A stretch of 64,000 nt of DNA. Source: an uncultured Clostridium sp. (GTDB lineage: Bacteria; Bacillota; Clostridia; Lachnospirales; Lachnospiraceae). The number at the start of each line of letters is the position of its first letter. Position 1 is the stretch's first letter. Made by a program: the position numbers and the translations under genes. This document shows positions 24,945 through 33,712 of the stretch, in pieces. Location of the stretch: the NCBI GenBank assembly GCA_946553025.1, contig CAMNRM010000013.1, forward strand, positions 24,767 to 88,766, written 5' to 3'. Below the pieces are notes generated by a model. That model did no database searches. It saw only the letters and a program-made list of their open reading frames with translations, and was not told where the DNA came from.

Positions 24945-25421
24945 ATGGCATTACATGTTTATACAAGTGAGAAATTTATCCCCCAGGAAATGCGACTGGT
25001 TTTATGGGGGGATAGCTATTTTGATACACATACTTATTTATCAACCGATCCCTTAGTAACTGACATACTGTGGACAGTAGACAAAGCGAAGTATAACAAT
25101 AAGAACTCTTTTATAAGCAGAGTGCCGGAGATAGGGGCTTTAAATAAGAATTATCTTAGCAGTGGTACAAAAACGCTGTTAAATATTATCAATCACCCGG
25201 ATATTTGTTTCAGCATTGAAACCTGCGGGGGTAATGCTTTAGATTTTATTCCTTATCTGCATTCCGGCAATATATTATGGAGGTTAGCTGTTTTAAATTA
25301 TGCGGGAGATTCAACGGAATGTGATATCATTTTAAATGGCAGCAGGCAATACACAAATATTTTCCGGTTTTTGGAAACATTAATGGATGGGGGTAATTTT
25401 TATGAGCCTGACCTTGAATAG
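24945..25421 (+). CDS. Cassette A protein 1: ABC-signature half protein (DUF4869-like)
   Basis: 158 aa, ATG 24945 behind AGGAGGGG. It contains LSSGTKTLLNII, which looks like an ABC ATPase signature helix, then a strand and IETCGGNALDFI where an ABC Walker B/D-loop would be, with the catalytic Asp-Glu missing. There is no Walker A. The same layout occurs at 44148 (LSTGCKTILNYL ... ITQCGWNALEEI), and the motif alone in 42097. From memory the family resembles DUF4869; this needs an HMM search. It overlaps the next gene, which supplies Walker A and B. The split-ATP-site role is my inference. Confidence 0.8.
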   Translation: MALHVYTSEKFIPQEMRLVLWGDSYFDTHTYLSTDPLVTDILWTVDKAKYNNKNSFISRVPEIGALNKNYLSSGTKTLLNIINHPDICFSIETCGGNALDFIPYLHSGNILWRLAVLNYAGDSTECDIILNGSRQYTNIFRFLETLMDGGNFYEPDLE

Positions 25422-25824
25422 AGAAATAGGAGGAGTAAAGTTTGAAGTTGATTTTAAGGATAAAGTTTGTGTTATGATGGGATTTTCCGGAACAGGCAAA
25501 ACCTATTTGCTGAGAACATTAAAGTCCTGTTTAGATGCTCAGGAGATATCTTGTCTGTATATCTCTCCTGGTAATCTCAGCGAATTAGGAGTATCTGTAT
25601 CTGATTTGAAAGATTTAATTCAGAGGAATCATCCAAGAGTCGTTTTGTTTGACAATGCCAGCTTATATCTTACAGATACATTATTTCAGGCTGCATTTAT
25701 GGTATGTGATTATATTGTTGTTGGTACAAATTATCTAAATCATACCGAGTTGAAAGATTGCGGTTATTATGCTATTGATTTTACATCCGATGTTTTACGG
25801 GTAATGAGGGAGAGTTATGCCTGA
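25402..25824 (+). CDS. Cassette A protein 2: small P-loop ATPase half
   Basis: 140 aa. Walker A GFSGTGKT (about 28-35) and a Walker B-like strand RVVLFDNASLYLTD. No LSGG signature and no helicase motifs. ATG 25402 follows GGGGG and lies inside the preceding gene by 20 bases. Its counterpart at 44611 has GESGTGKS and KLIIIDRADLILTD. It probably pairs with the upstream signature protein to form one composite ATP site. The small size rules out a complete ABC or AAA domain. Confidence 0.8.
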   Translation: MSLTLNREIGGVKFEVDFKDKVCVMMGFSGTGKTYLLRTLKSCLDAQEISCLYISPGNLSELGVSVSDLKDLIQRNHPRVVLFDNASLYLTDTLFQAAFMVCDYIVVGTNYLNHTELKDCGYYAIDFTSDVLRVMRESYA

Positions 25825-26275
25825 AATTTATGTTTTTGAGGATAATGGACCAGAGGATGGCCTTGTGGAGAAGGGGATGCTTATAACGCCCAGCAGCACG
25901 CTGCTTTTAAATTCCTGTAATGGTCATACTATGCGGTTTCTTAATGGCAGTACACATACATTAGATAAGTTAAAGCGGATAATGCAGCGAGATGGAACGG
26001 AAACTTACTATATTGTATTTTATGATGTTTCGCCAAATAATATAAATACCGTAAATGAATATAGGGAAGGCGAATTTTTGTTCACCTATAAGGAAAATTT
26101 AAAGAACAAAAAATTACCTGGTGCGATAAAGTCTTTAGAAAAAAGTTATAAATATATCCTGGAAAAACAACTTTATGTATGTTTGAACAACCATAATAGT
26201 GAATCAAGAAATAACTGTGGGTGGTTTTATAAGAATGATTGCAATTGTGAGGGATGTTCTTTTAGTCAAAAATAA
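25817..26275 (+). CDS. Cassette A protein 3: compact TOPRIM/RloB-like protein, possibly shortened
   Basis: 152 aa, overlapping the ATPase half by eight bases. IYVFEDNGPEDG and YYIVFYDVSPNN match in place the two acidic strands of the 45054 protein (LYLITEDRTSG and SIFIAFDNIGSS). The C-terminus CGWFYKNDCNCEGC parallels GFFCKNCKF there. The central CFE/CYE segment of copies B and C is absent, and the protein is about half their length, so copy A may be a compact or decayed version. Nuclease activity is not demonstrable from the sequence. Confidence 0.65.
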   Translation: MPEIYVFEDNGPEDGLVEKGMLITPSSTLLLNSCNGHTMRFLNGSTHTLDKLKRIMQRDGTETYYIVFYDVSPNNINTVNEYREGEFLFTYKENLKNKKLPGAIKSLEKSYKYILEKQLYVCLNNHNSESRNNCGWFYKNDCNCEGCSFSQK

Positions 26276-26302
26276 ACAAAAGCTTATAAGGCCGAGCGAT
26301 TA

Positions 26303-26503
26303 GTGTCATCACTGCCCATATTTACGATAGTATCAAGAGAGCACAAAATGCTTTTAAAATGTTATGGTATTGATACAGAACCTGTGTCTTTAGATAAAGC
26401 GGTTCATAAGCAGGCTGATTTTTATAAGCAATTATCTGAAAATATGGGGTTTACAAATATATTCAGTGCAGATGTAATTGATACACCCGATATAAAATTA
26501 TAG
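26303..26503 (+). CDS. Small hypothetical protein, possibly a fragment
   Basis: 66 aa from a GTG start without a clear ribosome site, between cassette A and recJ. It reads SLPIFTIVSREHKMLLKCYG then VSLDKAVHKQADFYKQLSEN; no family is recognised. Codon use is AT-rich like cassette A. It may be a fourth cassette gene or the remnant of a longer one. Confidence 0.35.
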   Translation: MSSLPIFTIVSREHKMLLKCYGIDTEPVSLDKAVHKQADFYKQLSENMGFTNIFSADVIDTPDIKL

Positions 26504-26529
26504 AGAATGGATGATACAAAGGAGTCATA

Positions 26530-28251
26530 ATGAAACAAACTCAATGGAGAATACAGGCCAAAAAAGCTGATTTTGAGGCCATCGGTGCAGAATTTGGCAT
26601 CAGTCCGGTGACGGCGCGGCTGATCAGGAACCGGAACGTGACCGGAAGCGAATCGATTAACCGCTATCTGAACGGGAAAATTGACGCGCTCTATGACCCC
26701 ATGCTTTTGCCGGATATGGAAAAGGCGCTTTTGCTTTTAAGGCAGAAAATAGAAGAAGGAAAACCCGTCCGCATTGTCGGCGATTATGATATTGACGGGA
26801 TCTGTTCGACATATCTGCTCTACCGTGCACTCTGCCGCGTGGGGGCGAGGGTGGATTATGAAATCCCGGATCGGATTAAAGACGGCTACGGGATTAACGC
26901 TTCGATTATCCAGGCGGCGGCAGAGGATGGGATTGATACGATTTTAACCTGCGATAACGGGATTTCTGCCATCGACCAGGCAAGGCTTGCCAGGGATTTG
27001 GGGATGACCATGATTATCACCGATCACCACGATATCCGCCAGGACGAATCCGGAAAGGATCTTCTCCCGGCGGCTTCGGCTATTGTCAACCCCAAGCGTC
27101 GGGACAGCGCCTACCCTTACCCGGAAATCTGCGGCGGGATGGTTGCCTATAAGCTGGTGAAAGGCTTATACCGGCTTTTTTCTGTCCCCGAAGCAGAGTG
27201 GGAGGATCTTATCGAGTTTGCCGCCCTGGCTACCGTGGGCGATGTGATGAAGCTGCAGGATGAAAACCGGATTGTGGTTAAAGAAGGGTTAAAGCGCATT
27301 GCCGGGACGCAAAATCTTGGTCTTAAAAAGCTGATCGAAAAAAATAACTTAAACCCCGCCCGGATAACCGCCTATCATATCGGTTTTGTGATTGGTCCGT
27401 GTTTAAATGCCAGCGGTCGTCTGGAAACGGCAAAGCTGGCGCTTTCCCTGCTGCTTTCCGAAGATGAAGGGGAAGCCGACGAACTGGCCGGAAGGCTAAA
27501 GGAATTAAATGACGTCCGCAAGGATATGACTGCAAAAAATGTGGAACTTGCCGCCGATATCGTAGAGCGGGAGTACGCCGATAACTGGGTGCTGGTGGTC
27601 TTTTTGCCGGAATGTCATGAATCGTTAGCGGGGATTGTCGCCGGAAGGCTCAGGGAGCGCTTTTATAAGCCGGCGATTGTCTTAACCCGGGGAGAGGAGT
27701 CCGTGAAGGGTTCCGGGCGTTCGATTGAAAGCTACCATATGTTTGAAGCCCTGGTGGAGGTGCAGGATCTTCTGCTGAAATTCGGAGGCCATCCCATGGC
27801 GGCAGGGCTTTCCTTAGCGGAAGAAAATATTGAAGCCTTCCGCTGCCGCTTAAATGAAGCTGCGCACAAAAAGCTGACCCCGGAGGATTTTATTGAAAAA
27901 ATCTGGATTGATATTCCTCTGCCGCTAGAGTATATCACGGAACCGCTGATTAAGGAAGTCAGCCTGTTAGAGCCTTTTGGTCAGGGCAATGAAAAGCCGC
28001 AGTTTGCCCAGCGCAGTTTGTTTATCCGAAATGCCCGTGTGGCAGGGAAAAATAGAAATGTCGTGATGCTCAGTCTGGTGACGGAATCCGGCTTTCTGAT
28101 GGAAGCAAGGTGGTTTGGCGAGGGAGATAAGTTTATGGAAGAGATGGGTGGCTGCCGCCATATCGATGTAATTTATTACCCGGAAATCAATGAATATAAT
28201 GGAAGGCGGACGCTTCAGATTATTCTGCGGGAATACCGGTTTTCGCTGTAA
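26530..28251 (+). CDS. recJ: Single-stranded-DNA-specific exonuclease RecJ
   Basis: 573 aa 5'-3' ssDNA exonuclease of the DHH superfamily, used in repair and recombination. Motifs: IVGDYDIDGICSTYLLY (I), LTCDNGISA (II), IITDHHDI (III, DHH), FAALATVGDVMKL (IV), then DHHA1 region with KGSGRSIESYHMFEAL and FGGHPMAAGLSL, and a C-terminal OB fold. The standard family length supports the ATG 26530 start with AAAGGAG upstream. Codon use and GC return here to the chromosomal norm after AT-rich cassette A. Confidence 0.95.
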   Translation: MKQTQWRIQAKKADFEAIGAEFGISPVTARLIRNRNVTGSESINRYLNGKIDALYDPMLLPDMEKALLLLRQKIEEGKPVRIVGDYDIDGICSTYLLYRALCRVGARVDYEIPDRIKDGYGINASIIQAAAEDGIDTILTCDNGISAIDQARLARDLGMTMIITDHHDIRQDESGKDLLPAASAIVNPKRRDSAYPYPEICGGMVAYKLVKGLYRLFSVPEAEWEDLIEFAALATVGDVMKLQDENRIVVKEGLKRIAGTQNLGLKKLIEKNNLNPARITAYHIGFVIGPCLNASGRLETAKLALSLLLSEDEGEADELAGRLKELNDVRKDMTAKNVELAADIVEREYADNWVLVVFLPECHESLAGIVAGRLRERFYKPAIVLTRGEESVKGSGRSIESYHMFEALVEVQDLLLKFGGHPMAAGLSLAEENIEAFRCRLNEAAHKKLTPEDFIEKIWIDIPLPLEYITEPLIKEVSLLEPFGQGNEKPQFAQRSLFIRNARVAGKNRNVVMLSLVTESGFLMEARWFGEGDKFMEEMGGCRHIDVIYYPEINEYNGRRTLQIILREYRFSL

Positions 28252-28279
28252 CGGGTTTTTTAAGGCTTTCAGGGAATCC

Positions 28280-28358
28280 GTGAACCGTAACAAATCCGTT
28301 TGCTTTGACCGAATTGCGCTGCAATTATATTTACATTCCCGTGAATCTGTGCTAAACT
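28280..28358 (+). promoter_or_regulatory. Half palindromic element and glyA promoter
   Basis: GTGAACCGTAAC (28280-28291), a half copy of the dispersed element, lies 28 bases after recJ. TTACAT (28331-28336), 16-bp spacer, TGC then TAAACT (28353-28358) is a fair promoter for glyA. No known riboswitch is recognised in the remaining leader. Confidence 0.55.
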
Positions 28359-28467
28359 TAGAAAAATCATAAAACAACCGGTCAGGGAAGCTGCAAAAGG
28401 CTGCTTTGCTGCATCGGGCATTTTAAAATTCCCTGGATAAAGTGGAAAAGAAGAGGAGCAAAACATT

Positions 28468-29715
28468 ATGGTAAATCAAGTGATGGAGTTTATTTCCCGG
28501 TTTGACCCGGAAGTGGGACAGGCGATTGAGGCGGAGGCGACCAGGCAGAGGAGGAATCTGGAACTGATTGCTTCGGAAAATATCGTGTCCGAGCCGGTGA
28601 TGATGGCGATGGGTACGGTGCTGACGAATAAATATGCAGAAGGCTATTCGGGAAAGCGCTATTACGGCGGCTGCCAGTGCGTGGATGTGGTGGAAACCAT
28701 TGCCATTGAGCGGGCGAAGAAGCTGTTTGGCTGTGATTATGCAAATGTACAGCCCCATTCCGGTGCGCAGGCAAATATGGCGGTGTTTATCGCGATGCTG
28801 GAGCCGGGCGATACCGTTATGGGCATGAGTTTAGATTGCGGGGGACATTTAACCCATGGTTCACCGGTGAACTTTTCTGGAAAATATTTCCATATCGTTC
28901 CTTATGGGGTGAATGAAGAGGGATGGATTGATTACGATGAAGTGGAGCGTCTGGCGATGGAAGCTAAGCCGAAGCTGATTGTTGCCGGGGCCAGCGCCTA
29001 TGGAAGGGTTATTGATTTTAAGCGTTTCCGCGAGATTGCCGATAAGTGCGGCGCTTATTTAATGGTGGATATGGCGCACATCGCCGGGCTGGTTGCCGCC
29101 GGGCTTCATCCAAGTCCAATTCCCTACGCCCATGTGGTGACGACGACGACCCACAAGACCTTAAGAGGGCCAAGAGGCGGTTTGATTCTGGCCAATCAGG
29201 AGGCAGCGGATAAGTTTAACTTTAACAAGGCGATTTTCCCGGGAACCCAGGGCGGGCCGTTAGAGCACATTATTGCAGGCAAGGCGGTGTGCTTTGGCGA
29301 GGCGTTAAAGCCGGAGTTTAAGACCTACCAGGAGCAGGTGGTAAAGAATGCAAAGGCATTGGCGGCTGCATTAGAGAAGCAGGGCTTTCATATCTTAACC
29401 GGAGGCACGGACAACCACTTAATGCTGGTGGATCTGCGGGGGATGGATGTATCGGGCAAGGAACTGCAGAACCGCTGCGATGAAGTGTTTATTACCTTAA
29501 ATAAGAACACGGTTCCCAATGATCCGAGAAGTCCGTTTGTCACTTCAGGCGTGCGTATCGGAACCCCGGCCGTGACGACCAGAGGATTAAAAGAAGAGGA
29601 TATGGATAAGATTGCCGAGTGTATCTGGCTGGCCGCTACGGATTTTGAGGCGAAGGCCGACTACATCCGCGGGGAAGTGGAGAAGATCTGCGGGAAATAT
29701 CCTTTGTATGCGTAA
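28468..29715 (+). CDS. glyA: Serine hydroxymethyltransferase
   Basis: 415 aa PLP enzyme that interconverts serine and glycine, supplying methylene-tetrahydrofolate. [28 protein letters not shown] and [14 protein letters not shown] are signature motifs. PLP Lys230 lies in [14 protein letters not shown]. Standard length and a good AAGAGGAG site. Monocistronic, with promoter upstream and a strong terminator downstream. Confidence 0.97.
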   Translation: MVNQVMEFISRFDPEVGQAIEAEATRQRRNLELIASENIVSEPVMMAMGTVLTNKYAEGYSGKRYYGGCQCVDVVETIAIERAKKLFGCDYANVQPHSGAQANMAVFIAMLEPGDTVMGMSLDCGGHLTHGSPVNFSGKYFHIVPYGVNEEGWIDYDEVERLAMEAKPKLIVAGASAYGRVIDFKRFREIADKCGAYLMVDMAHIAGLVAAGLHPSPIPYAHVVTTTTHKTLRGPRGGLILANQEAADKFNFNKAIFPGTQGGPLEHIIAGKAVCFGEALKPEFKTYQEQVVKNAKALAAALEKQGFHILTGGTDNHLMLVDLRGMDVSGKELQNRCDEVFITLNKNTVPNDPRSPFVTSGVRIGTPAVTTRGLKEEDMDKIAECIWLAATDFEAKADYIRGEVEKICGKYPLYA

Positions 29716-29750
29716 GGAAAGCTAAGAACCGATTCTATAGAAAAATAAAC

Positions 29751-29776
29751 GTTACTGTTTACATGTTCACAGCAAC
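29751..29776 (+). repeat. Dispersed 26-bp palindromic element, copy 4
   Basis: GTTACTGTTTACATG ... TTCACAGCAAC, 36 bases after the glyA stop. Similarity to copy 1 extends into CGGGCAAAA. Confidence 0.8.
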
Positions 29777-29808
29777 GGGCAAAAGTGCAAGAAAATAAAC
29801 AATAATAA

Positions 29809-29861
29809 AATCTGTCTTGTGTGCAGGGGATTTTTTCCGGGGTTCACAGGGCAGATTTTTT
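29809..29861 (+). terminator. glyA terminator
   Basis: AATCTGTCTTGTG pairs with CACAGGGCAGATT (13 bp including G-T pairs), followed by TTTT. Between this and the next promoter (29862-29991) is AT-rich sequence without further features. Confidence 0.85.
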
Positions 29862-29991
29862 ATATGTCTTTGTAAATTATTTCCTTGTAAAAATACAGAC
29901 TGACAAGCTTTGAAAAATTTGTGGATTATTTATGAAAATTCGTGGGTGTACAGCCGGAAAATATAAAAATAGATAAAAATATAAAAAAGAC

Positions 29992-30020
29992 TTGACATTT
30001 TATTTGTGCAATAGTACAAT
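29992..30020 (+). promoter_or_regulatory. Promoter and candidate GntR operator of the URO-D/ABC operon
   Basis: TTGACA (29992-29997), 17-bp spacer, TACAAT (30015-30020). The near-palindrome TTGTGC-AATA-GTACAA (30004-30019, one mismatch) overlaps the spacer and -10, a good place for repression by the FCD-type GntR regulator encoded at 34630. CTGATATA is repeated at 30023 and 30035. Confidence 0.65.
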
Positions 30021-30155
30021 ATCTGATATAATCACTGATATAACTAGAAAGAAACCTAAGAAACGGACAGAAGAAATTTAGCATTGCGCGTAAGAAACAA
30101 AAGAAGAGGGTAAAGAAGAAAGAAAAAACGAAAACAAGAAGAAAGGCTAAGAGGG

Positions 30156-31115
30156 ATGAAAAAGAAGGAGAGGGTATTTGCAGCAATCAGAAAGGAAGCT
30201 GTGGATCATGTGCCTACAGGTTTTTCCCTGCATTTTCCTGGGGAGAGTCAGCGGGGGGAAGAGGCTGTTAAGGCGCATCTGCAGTTTTTCCGGGAAACGG
30301 ACACGGATATTATTAAGATTATGAATGAAAATCTGGTGCCGGATGTGGGAGATATTCTGCGGCCGAAGGACTGGGATAAGATTCCGTCCTATTCCTTAAA
30401 GGATGGTTTTATGCAGGCACAGGTAGAGATGGTGAAGCGGATTATGGATCAGGCGGACGGCGATGCATTTTCCCTGGGAACACTCCATGGAATCTGTGCT
30501 TCGGCGATTCATCCGATAGAAGCGCGTTACGGCTATGAAAAGGTGCGGGAGATGTTCTGCGTGCACCTGCGGGAGGATAAGCAGCCGGTAGTTGAGGCGT
30601 GGAAGCGGATCTGCGACGGGATGTGCCAGCTGGCGACTGCCTACAGGGAGCTTGGACTTGACGGAATGTACTATGCGGGTCTGGGGGCAGAGAAGCGGTA
30701 TTTTACCGATGAAGAGTTTGAAGCCTTTATTGCCCCGTTTGATAAAGAGATCTTAAAGGCTTCCAAAGAAGCGGGGAATATTAACTTTCTGCACATGTGC
30801 AAGGACGGGCTGAACATGGAGCGCTATGCTTCCTATGCCGACCTGGCCGACGTGGTCAACTGGGGCGTATACGAAACGGATTTCAGTCTGGAGGAAGGGA
30901 GAAAGCTTTTCCCTAAAGCGACGATTATGGGCGGTCTTGCAAACCGTAAGGGCGTTATGGTTGACGGAACGATAGAGGAATTAAAGGAAGCAGCGAAGGC
31001 AGTGATCCGCGATTTTGGAAAGGAAGGATTTATCCTGGGTGCGGACTGTACCCTGCCTACCGAGATTCCTTATGCGCGGATTCGGGCAATTGCAGAGGCA
31101 GCCAGAGAGATTTAG
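30156..31115 (+). CDS. Uroporphyrinogen-decarboxylase-family protein (URO-D/MtaA-like)
   Basis: 319 aa TIM-barrel of the URO-D superfamily, which includes heme-pathway decarboxylases and corrinoid methyltransferases. Signatures: RKEAVDHVPTGFSLHFPGE, IIKIMNENLVPDVGDI, GLDGMYYAGLGAEK, LHMCKDGLNMERYA, TIMGGLANRKGVMVDGT and GFILGADCTLPTEIPYARI. No corrinoid protein is adjacent, and it heads a sugar ABC operon, so a heme role is unlikely. It may act on the imported compound. AAGGCTAAGAGG precedes the ATG. Confidence 0.85.
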   Translation: MKKKERVFAAIRKEAVDHVPTGFSLHFPGESQRGEEAVKAHLQFFRETDTDIIKIMNENLVPDVGDILRPKDWDKIPSYSLKDGFMQAQVEMVKRIMDQADGDAFSLGTLHGICASAIHPIEARYGYEKVREMFCVHLREDKQPVVEAWKRICDGMCQLATAYRELGLDGMYYAGLGAEKRYFTDEEFEAFIAPFDKEILKASKEAGNINFLHMCKDGLNMERYASYADLADVVNWGVYETDFSLEEGRKLFPKATIMGGLANRKGVMVDGTIEELKEAAKAVIRDFGKEGFILGADCTLPTEIPYARIRAIAEAAREI

Positions 31116-31132
31116 GCAGTTGATGAAGATGA

Positions 31133-31186
31133 GTTACGGTTTATGCAGGTTAGCGCACTTGTTGCGGTGAACGTGTGAACCGTAAC
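31133..31186. repeat. Dispersed palindromic element, copy 5, as a double inverted copy
   Basis: A full inverse copy at 31161-31186 (GTTGCGGTGAACG ... GAACCGTAAC) is preceded by a half copy in the other orientation, GTTACGGTT at 31133. The 9-bp arms GTTACGGTT/AACCGTAAC can form a hairpin of 54 nt, 17 bases after the URO-D stop. Confidence 0.8.
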
Positions 31187-31208
31187 GAAGATGAAGGAGG
31201 AAAAGAGA

Positions 31209-32660
31209 ATGAGGAAAAGAACATTGGCAGCAGTATTAACCGCAGCAGTATTGGCTGGTGTAATGACCGGATGCGGCGGTGGTTCGGGAACGGAAACCAC
31301 GACGGCAGCCCCGGCAGGCGGCGACAGCGCACAGAAGACCGAGGCTGCACCGGCAGGAGGGGAAGGCCAGGAAGATGCAGGAGCACAGGGAGAGCGCAAG
31401 GCATTTCCGGCAGGAACGATCACCATGTACGGTACAGGACAGCCGCAGTACCTTCTGGAGTATTTTAACGCATGGCTGGAGAGAAATCAGGATATCGCCG
31501 CGGGAATTACCTTAGAGATGGTGCAGACCGAGGGTACGGCGCAGAGCCGGGAGAGAATCACGATGACCGCACTGGCAGGGGCGGACGATGATTTGCCGGA
31601 TGCCGTTTACCTTGACCCGGTAAATATTATGGATCTTTCGCAGGCAGGGCTGCTTCGGGACGAAACGGAATATTTACAGCCTTATCTGTCCGAGTTTGTT
31701 GACGGTGCAGCGAATGACGCAACCATTAACGGCAAGATTTACGGTCTTCCGGATGCGGTACGGCCGAATGTATTATTCTATAATGAAGAAATCTTTAAAA
31801 AGTACGATGTTGACCCGGCGATGATGGATACCTTCGAGGGTTATATCGAGGCGGGACGGCAGCTTAAAGAAAAGAGTGACGGAAGTGTTTATCTGTCCTA
31901 TGTCAGCCCAAGCAGCAAGACCTGGAGATACTGGGGAAGAAGAGGTCTTATGCCGCAGGCGAATGCAAAGATCTGGGACGACGCGGGAAATGTGGTTATC
32001 GGCGAAGATCCGGGAACCAAGCTTGCCATGACCACCTTAGATACCATGATGCAGGAAGGTCTGCTCTTAAAGTCGGAGATTATGGAACCGGCTCTCTACG
32101 ATGCAATTAATAACCAGCAGGTGGCAACCTTCTACATCGGTGCTTTCTGGGATGAATTCCTGCGCAAGAACTGTCAGGCGGTTTCCGGTCAGTGGCGGGT
32201 GATGACAAGTCCTGTTTTTGAAGAAGTCGGAACAACCGGCGCTCCTGTATCGACCTATTTCTGTATCGTGAACAAGGGAGATAATACCTATGCCGAACTG
32301 CTGGAGATGATGTGGCACGATTTCCATTTTGATATTGAATCCAGAAATGCTTGGGTTGCCAAGATGGAAGCCGATAATGCACCTTACTCCAATCCGATTA
32401 CCAAGTCCATGCTGGAAGATGAATTCTGGAAAGAGCCTTCCGAGTATTACGGCGGAATGTCCTTCAGGGAGATGGAAGGCAAGTGCCTGGCCAACGGTTC
32501 AAAGAACCTGATCGTTACCCCGCAGGATGCACAGGCCGATGAGATTATCTCGGCAGAATTAGAAACCTATATTGCAGGAAATCAGAGTATTGAGGATGCC
32601 ATTGCAAATATGGATAAGAATTTAAAGGCAAAGATTGGGCAGGCAGAGATTATCCAGTAA
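31209..32660 (+). CDS. Sugar ABC transporter substrate-binding lipoprotein (SBP family 1)
   Basis: 483 aa. Signal peptide MRKRTLAAVLTAAVLAGVMT with lipobox MTGC, then a Gly/Ala/Glu linker (about 24-65). The SBP_bac_1 fold begins ITMYGTGQPQYLLEYFNAW, with LPDAVYLDPVNIMDLSQAGLL and INGKIYGLPDAVRPNVLFYNEE. ATG 31209 behind AAGGAGGA is preferred over the in-frame ATG inside the ribosome site. It feeds the two permeases downstream. No ATPase is in the operon, so a shared MsmK/UgpC-type ATPase elsewhere is expected. Confidence 0.95.
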   Translation: MRKRTLAAVLTAAVLAGVMTGCGGGSGTETTTAAPAGGDSAQKTEAAPAGGEGQEDAGAQGERKAFPAGTITMYGTGQPQYLLEYFNAWLERNQDIAAGITLEMVQTEGTAQSRERITMTALAGADDDLPDAVYLDPVNIMDLSQAGLLRDETEYLQPYLSEFVDGAANDATINGKIYGLPDAVRPNVLFYNEEIFKKYDVDPAMMDTFEGYIEAGRQLKEKSDGSVYLSYVSPSSKTWRYWGRRGLMPQANAKIWDDAGNVVIGEDPGTKLAMTTLDTMMQEGLLLKSEIMEPALYDAINNQQVATFYIGAFWDEFLRKNCQAVSGQWRVMTSPVFEEVGTTGAPVSTYFCIVNKGDNTYAELLEMMWHDFHFDIESRNAWVAKMEADNAPYSNPITKSMLEDEFWKEPSEYYGGMSFREMEGKCLANGSKNLIVTPQDAQADEIISAELETYIAGNQSIEDAIANMDKNLKAKIGQAEIIQ

Positions 32661-32711
32661 ACCATTGTGCGCCCACAGGTGAGCGTACCACGATAAATGA
32701 AAGTCTGTGGG

Positions 32712-32745
32712 AAAGGGCTGCTGCAAGAGGGTGCGGCAGCCCTTT
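32712..32745 (+). terminator. Intercistronic hairpin after the binding-protein gene
   Basis: AAAGGGCTGCTGC pairs with GCGGCAGCCCTTT (13 bp) around an 8-nt loop, with only a weak T-run. It probably protects or partly ends the binding-protein mRNA so that it exceeds permease mRNA. Confidence 0.7.
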
Positions 32746-32826
32746 GTTTATGCACAGCCCCATGCAGAGGAAACTTATAAATTTATTTAGAGTGTAAACA
32801 TTGTTTTGGTGACGGGAGGGTTTTTT

Positions 32827-33696
32827 ATGCTGAAAACGTTGAAAAAATATCGCGCCCCTTATTTGTTCATCCTTCCATTTTTCATCCTGTTTCTGGTTTT
32901 TCAGCTGATTCCTACGGTCTGGACGTTTTATATCAGTCTGACCAACTGGAGGGGGATTGGGGACCCCGAGTTTTGCGGGTTTGAGAATTACAGGAAGCTG
33001 ATGCTGGACAATATGTTCTGGGATGCGCTGAAAAATACGGTGGTTTACTGGCTGACCGGACTGGTGTTGATTCTGGTGTTTGCGGTTTTAATTGCCAATC
33101 TGCTGAATTCGGAGCTTCTGCGCGGAAGGGTGTTTTTTAAGACCGTAACCTTTCTGCCCAATATCTGTGCGGCGATTGCCATGGGTTTGATTTTCCGTAT
33201 GCTCTTTGACGAGAACACCGGCTTAATCAATGAAGCCTTGCAGAGCATTGGCGGGAAAAGAATTCCCTGGATGACAAGCACGGAGTATTCAAAGCTTCCG
33301 GTAATTATCCTGAATGTGTGGAGAAATACGCCGTGGTTTACCATGATTATCTTATCCGGGCTTTTAAATATTTCCAGGGATTACTATGAAGCAGCTACCG
33401 TGGACGGGGCAGGACGATGGAAGCAGTTCTGGTATATTACCATGCCTTCTTTAAAGAATATTTTATTCTTCTGTTCCATTACCCTGACGGTGGACAGCTG
33501 GAAAATCTTTAACGAGTCCTATATTCTGCCGGGACCGGGAACCTCGAATACTTCTCTTTTCCAGTACATGTATGAGTCCGGCTTTAATATTTTCAATATG
33601 GGATTTGCTTCGGCGATTGGTGTAATTTTAATCATTATCCTTGCTGTATTGTCCATGGTGCAGATGGCAGCCAGGCGGCAGCAGGGGGAAATTTAG
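32827..33696 (+). CDS. Sugar ABC transporter permease (UgpA/MalF-like, CUT1)
   Basis: 289 aa with six membrane segments: FILPFFILFLVFQLIPTVW, then the EAA loop DYYEAATVDGAGRWKQFWYITMPSL. Typical CUT1 first permease. ATG 32827 follows GACGGGAGGG; the earlier in-frame start is rejected for lack of a site. It forms a heterodimer with the next gene, 16 bases on. Confidence 0.95.
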   Translation: MLKTLKKYRAPYLFILPFFILFLVFQLIPTVWTFYISLTNWRGIGDPEFCGFENYRKLMLDNMFWDALKNTVVYWLTGLVLILVFAVLIANLLNSELLRGRVFFKTVTFLPNICAAIAMGLIFRMLFDENTGLINEALQSIGGKRIPWMTSTEYSKLPVIILNVWRNTPWFTMIILSGLLNISRDYYEAATVDGAGRWKQFWYITMPSLKNILFFCSITLTVDSWKIFNESYILPGPGTSNTSLFQYMYESGFNIFNMGFASAIGVILIIILAVLSMVQMAARRQQGEI

Positions 33697-33712
33697 GCAA
33701 GGAGGGATGAGA

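Noticed and set aside
28252..28467. Riboswitch in the glyA leader
   Set aside because: No glycine, SAM or THF aptamer core recognised; only a promoter and a half palindromic element.
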